Assembly: GCA_021794255.1 (NCBI GenBank)
Contig: JAJYRF010000087.1
Span: forward strand, 1 to 9,222
DNA: 9,222 bases
Direction of reading: 5' to 3'
Source of the DNA: a bacterium
GTDB taxonomy: Bacteria > SZUA-79 > Acidulodesulfobacterales > Acidulodesulfobacteraceae
Positions 5,870 through 9,222 of the stretch are shown in pieces. Within the stretch, counting starts at the first letter, position 1, and every line of letters starts with the position of its first letter. Both the position numbers and the translations under genes were made by a program. A model generated the notes under the pieces. That model saw only the letters and a list, made by a program, of their open reading frames with translations. It was not told the DNA's origin and ran no database searches.

Positions 5870-6781
5870 GTGGAATTTATAAGAAATACACATTTTGATT
5901 TTCTTGGAAAAAAGAAAATTGCTTTTGCAATATCTTCCGTGCTTGTTGTTCTCGGAATAATTGAAGTCATAATGATGGTTATCGGAACTGCCAATATAGG
6001 CATAGATTTTACAGGCGGCTTAACAATGCAGCTCCTTTTTAAACATAAAATAAATGTTCCTTCAGTTAGAAAGTCATTAGCAGTAAATAGATTTAAAGAT
6101 ATAAAAATTATAAAATTTAAAGGAAAAAATGAATACATTGTTAAAACAAAATTAGTCGGAAATAATATTACCGCATATGCAAATAAATTAAAATATATAA
6201 TAAGAAAATCTTCTCCTAAAAATTCGTTTAAAGTTTTAAGCGATGAAATGGTAGGTCCTTCCGTCGGCAGCAGTATGACTAAAGATGCTATTATTGCAAT
6301 AATTATAGCTATAACAGGTATCTTTATATATATAACATGGAGATTTGAATTTAGATTCGGAGCGGCTGCGGCAATAGGGCTTGCCCATGATATCCTTGCC
6401 CTTCTTGGAATTATATTTATATTTGACAAAGAAATTACGCTTCTTGTTATAACCGCTTTATTGACTGTTGCAGGATATTCTTTAACCGATAAAGTCGTTG
6501 TTTTTGACAGAATAAGAGAAAATCTTAAACTTGAAAGCGAACAGAAAAAATCTGTTAACTTAAATAATTTAGTCAATAAAAGCATCAATGAAGTTTTAAC
6601 AAGAACCGTCGTAACTGCATTAACGGTCGTTCTGGTTGTCCTGTCGTTATTTTTTCTTGGCGGGTCAGTGCTTCATGACTTTGCGTTTACATTACTATTC
6701 GGCGTTATAATCGGTACATATTCCTCAATCTTCATTGCAAGTCCATTAATGGTAATTTTCAATGAAAAATATTACAAATAA
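5870..6781 (+). CDS. secF: Protein translocase subunit SecF
   Basis: SecF is the partner of SecD in the SecDF-YajC complex. At 303 residues it has the normal length and six predicted spans. The first span (about 17-38) contains a glutamate (Glu32). NIGIDFTGGL (42-51) follows. A short periplasmic domain ends at LSDEMVGPSVG, and five C-terminal spans follow. The diagnostic motif reads GYSLTDKVVVFDRIREN (202-218). Most SecF proteins have N-D-T/S at the place of T206-D207-K208, so the Asp is kept but its neighbours differ. Translation starts at GTG, supported by the strong ribosome binding site; using it gives MEFIRNTHFDF, the typical SecF opening. The last 20 bases overlap the start of recJ in another frame. 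Confidence 0.96.
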   Translation: MEFIRNTHFDFLGKKKIAFAISSVLVVLGIIEVIMMVIGTANIGIDFTGGLTMQLLFKHKINVPSVRKSLAVNRFKDIKIIKFKGKNEYIVKTKLVGNNITAYANKLKYIIRKSSPKNSFKVLSDEMVGPSVGSSMTKDAIIAIIIAITGIFIYITWRFEFRFGAAAAIGLAHDILALLGIIFIFDKEITLLVITALLTVAGYSLTDKVVVFDRIRENLKLESEQKKSVNLNNLVNKSINEVLTRTVVTALTVVLVVLSLFFLGGSVLHDFAFTLLFGVIIGTYSSIFIASPLMVIFNEKYYK

Positions 6782-9053
6782 TAATGAAAATGACACTATC
6801 GGCATACACAATTTAAATAATAACGGCTATAATAATGAATTAATTTTTTCATTAATAACAAATAATTTAGAAAAATTTCAGTTAAATAATCCTACCAGGT
6901 CTATTATTTCAAAAAGAATATTTTCTCAGCTTATTTTTGAACCGTCATTTTTAAAACTAATATTAGACAAAAGCGGGTATAATACCGCCGTTAAATATGA
7001 GAATGCTAATGTTTGCCTTAATTCAGAATCGGCTAATCTTAATATTCTTAATATTAGCCCTGAAAAAAACAATTTTATAGCCGATATTTTAGATAATTAT
7101 ATTTATAATTATATATTAAATTATATAAATCCTTCATTAAAAAACCTTCATAATCCATTTCTTATGAAAGATATGGATAAAGCGGTAAACAGGATAACCA
7201 AAGCATTAGTTAATGACGAAAAAATCTGCGTTTTTGGTGATTATGATGTTGACGGAATTACAGCTACATCTTTTTTAGTTCTTTTTCTTAGAGAAATTAA
7301 TAAATATATTGTAAAAGTTGACAATAATGATAACAATATAGGCAGTAATACGCAAAATATAAAAACAGGTATTATTAAAAATAATAATTATAATAATATT
7401 GATAATAATATAAACAACAACATAAGCAATAATATAGACAATAATGCACAAAATATAAATAATGAAGACGGCATAAATCATAACAATATAGACAACGGCG
7501 AAACAATAATATATAAAATTCCCGACAGAATTAAACATGGCTACGGACTTGGCATTGATCCGATAAATGAACTGTTAAGCGATAATAATATTATAAGCGG
7601 TAAAAATGTTTCGTTAATAATAACAGTTGACCTTGGTATCACCAACTATGAGCCTGTTGTTTATGCAAATTCTAAAAACATAGACGTAATTATATGCGAT
7701 CACCATGAAATCCCTGAAAAAATTCCGCCTGCCGCTGCAATACTTAATCCTAAGCAAAAAGACGATAAATTCCCTTTTAAATTTTTACCAGGAGTAGGCA
7801 TTGCGTTTAACCTTGCAATGGCTCTAAGAAAAAAACTTTTTGACGACGGATTGATAAATTCATATCCAAATTTAAAAGACTTCCTTGACATTGTATGTAT
7901 CGGCGTTATAGGCGATATTGTGCCTATGTATGATGAAAATAGGCTATTAGTATCTTACGGTCTTAAAAAAATTAACAGCAATCCAAGACCCGGTATAAAA
8001 GAATTAAAAAAAATATGCAATCTTCGTTTTGACAATGTCACTGAATCGGATATCGCATGGAAGATTGCTCCAAAAATTAATTCATCAGGCAGGGTCGGAA
8101 ATCCGAATATCGCTATTGAACTGCTAATATCTCAAGATTATGAAAAAGCAAGGACTTTAGCATTAAAATTAGATGAACTTAATAAAAAAAGAAAAAAATT
8201 AGAAACTGAATGTTTTAATAAGGCAATTATAAAAATTAATCAAATAAATAACATTTTAGACAATTTTAATCCAATGGTTATTTTGTTTGATGATTCGTGG
8301 CATCCGGGTGTTATAGGCATAGCATCGTCAAGATTATCGGAATATTTAATGAAGCCGGTTTTGCTGATATCCGGATATAAAGAAGATATTTTTATAGGCT
8401 CTGCCAGATCATACGGCAATATTGATATTTATTCAATTTTAAAACAATTTGATAATTTTTTTATAAAATTTGGCGGACATAAGTTAGCATGCGGTCTGAG
8501 CATTAAAAAAAGCGAATTTAATAAATTTATTGAAGCTGCTAATAAACTTAAGACAAGCAGTTTGAATAATTTTAAATCAAATAATGTCGATATAAAATTT
8601 AATTATGACGAAGAACTATTGATAGACAGTATAAACAATGAACTGATAAATAAGCTTAAACTGATGGCGCCATACGGAGTACTTAATGAACAGCCTAAAT
8701 TTTGTATAAAAAATCCGTTGATAGACAATATTATAACAAGAAAAGTAAAAAATTCATATAATTCTTATAATAATAGCGGTTCCGGAAATACAAATCCGGA
8801 ACCTGCAAATAAAGTATTAAATAATAATTCAAATTTAAATTTTAAAAAAATTATAAGCAATGAATATTTTACATGCGATATATTAAATTGCAGCGATAAA
8901 AATAAAAAATCAAATAAAGCTATTATTTTTAAAAACATATCTTGCTTCAGAATAGAAGATTTTGATTTTAATAATTTTAACAATAAAACGGTTAATAGTA
9001 TAATATTTGAATTTTTTAATAATTATATTAAAATATTAGATATAAATAAGTAA
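6762..9053 (+). CDS. recJ: Single-stranded-DNA-specific exonuclease RecJ with Asn-rich insertions
   Basis: RecJ degrades single-stranded DNA 5'-3' in recombination and repair. DHH-family motifs are complete: FGDYDVDGITATSF (Asp160, Asp162, Asp164), TVDLGI (Asp290), CDHHE (Asp313, His314, His315), GDIVP (Asp385), INSSGRVG (Arg444), the HPGVIGIASSRL segment from His514, and FGGHKLACG of the DHHA1 domain (570-578). A C-terminal OB-like part ends IKILDINK. At 763 residues it is far longer than the usual 560-580. The main excess is residues 187-246, with 27 Asn in 60, placed between the first Rossmann-type helix and the IPDRIKHGYGLG segment. Further Asn-rich parts lie at the N-terminus (about 1-30) and near 670-690. 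The ATG overlaps secF by 20 bases. A stop codon lies only nine bases upstream in frame, so no earlier start is possible, and translation is probably coupled to secF. The 3' end is copied downstream in a tandem repeat. Confidence 0.95.
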   Translation: MKNITNNNENDTIGIHNLNNNGYNNELIFSLITNNLEKFQLNNPTRSIISKRIFSQLIFEPSFLKLILDKSGYNTAVKYENANVCLNSESANLNILNISPEKNNFIADILDNYIYNYILNYINPSLKNLHNPFLMKDMDKAVNRITKALVNDEKICVFGDYDVDGITATSFLVLFLREINKYIVKVDNNDNNIGSNTQNIKTGIIKNNNYNNIDNNINNNISNNIDNNAQNINNEDGINHNNIDNGETIIYKIPDRIKHGYGLGIDPINELLSDNNIISGKNVSLIITVDLGITNYEPVVYANSKNIDVIICDHHEIPEKIPPAAAILNPKQKDDKFPFKFLPGVGIAFNLAMALRKKLFDDGLINSYPNLKDFLDIVCIGVIGDIVPMYDENRLLVSYGLKKINSNPRPGIKELKKICNLRFDNVTESDIAWKIAPKINSSGRVGNPNIAIELLISQDYEKARTLALKLDELNKKRKKLETECFNKAIIKINQINNILDNFNPMVILFDDSWHPGVIGIASSRLSEYLMKPVLLISGYKEDIFIGSARSYGNIDIYSILKQFDNFFIKFGGHKLACGLSIKKSEFNKFIEAANKLKTSSLNNFKSNNVDIKFNYDEELLIDSINNELINKLKLMAPYGVLNEQPKFCIKNPLIDNIITRKVKNSYNSYNNSGSGNTNPEPANKVLNNNSNLNFKKIISNEYFTCDILNCSDKNKKSNKAIIFKNISCFRIEDFDFNNFNNKTVNSIIFEFFNNYIKILDINK

Positions 9054-9222
9054 ATAAGTAAATTTATTTAATTATTTAATAAGTCTACAAACTAAAAAAC
9101 GGTTAATAGTATAATATTTGAATTTTTTAATAATTATATTAAAATATTAGATATAAATAAGTAAATAAGTAAATTTATTTAATTATTTAATAAGTCTACA
9201 AACTAAAAAACGGTTAATAGTA
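8985..9222. repeat. Perfect 111-bp tandem duplication of the recJ 3' end
   Basis: The unit 8985-9095, starting AAAACGGTTAATAGTATAAT, is repeated exactly at 9096-9206. A third copy begins at 9207 and is cut by the window edge after 16 bases. The first copy holds the last 22 codons and stop of recJ, plus 42 bases after it. The unit length is 37 codons, so later copies keep the same frame, but each has stop codons. A short inner repeat, AATAAGTA twice, sits after the stop. No terminator is evident. Confidence 0.95.

Noticed and set aside
5845..6588. Long - strand open frame (247 codons) opposite secF
   Set aside because: It is the antisense shadow of a clear SecF gene; hydrophobic content mirrors the membrane segments and there is no ribosome binding site or family resemblance.
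7275..7538. - strand open frame (87 codons) rich in Ile, Val and Tyr
   Set aside because: It is the complement of the Asn-rich AAT repeats in recJ and not an independent membrane protein.

Overview
The window comes from an AT-rich bacterial chromosome. It carries a conserved housekeeping cluster on the + strand, preceded by about 400 bases of visibly more GC-rich gene debris on the - strand. The cluster order is queA, tgt, yajC, secD, secF, recJ. Neighbourhoods of this kind are known in several phyla: B. subtilis has queA-tgt-yajC-secDF-recJ, and deltaproteobacterial lineages have separate secD and secF. Low GC, AAT-rich coding and Asn-rich insertions suggest an uncultured low-GC bacterium of deltaproteobacterial (Desulfobacterota-like) affinity. 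That placement is inference and cannot be fixed from this window.

Layout. Positions 1-400 hold the wreck of a type I restriction-modification locus on the - strand. It contains a recognisable HsdM C-terminal segment, frameshifted by a 5-bp tandem duplication, that runs into a RhuM-like helix-turn-helix fragment and then a set of hairpins. Positions 400-746 hold an extended -10 promoter and four hairpins, one of which is a REP-like palindrome, leading to queA. queA (747-1919) and tgt (2268-3377) are the last two shared steps that place queuosine precursors in tRNA. They are separated by a 56-bp tandem repeat array. An 11-bp repeat array covers the tgt stop codon. yajC (3731-4072) has a structured leader, a strong ribosome binding site and a likely intrinsic terminator. 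A separate promoter then serves secD (4291-5856), secF (5870-6781) and recJ (6762-9053), which are tightly packed. The window ends inside a perfect 111-bp tandem duplication of the recJ 3' end.

How the genes work together. Tgt inserts preQ1 at position 34 of GUN-anticodon tRNAs, and QueA adds the ribosyl-derived epoxycyclopentanediol. SecD, SecF and YajC form the accessory membrane complex that uses the proton gradient to help SecYEG and SecA export proteins. RecJ is the 5'-3' single-strand exonuclease of recombination and mismatch/base-excision repair. It is linked here only by operon position.

What stands out. The window does not contain an obvious new multi-gene system. Its unusual content is (a) the frameshifted hsdM/rhuM-like chimera, (b) long Asn/Ser-rich insertions in QueA and especially RecJ, (c) many tandem or direct repeats with different unit lengths (5, 10, 11, 56, 67-spaced and 111 bp) in and around essential genes, and (d) sequence motifs shared between the yajC and secD upstream regions.
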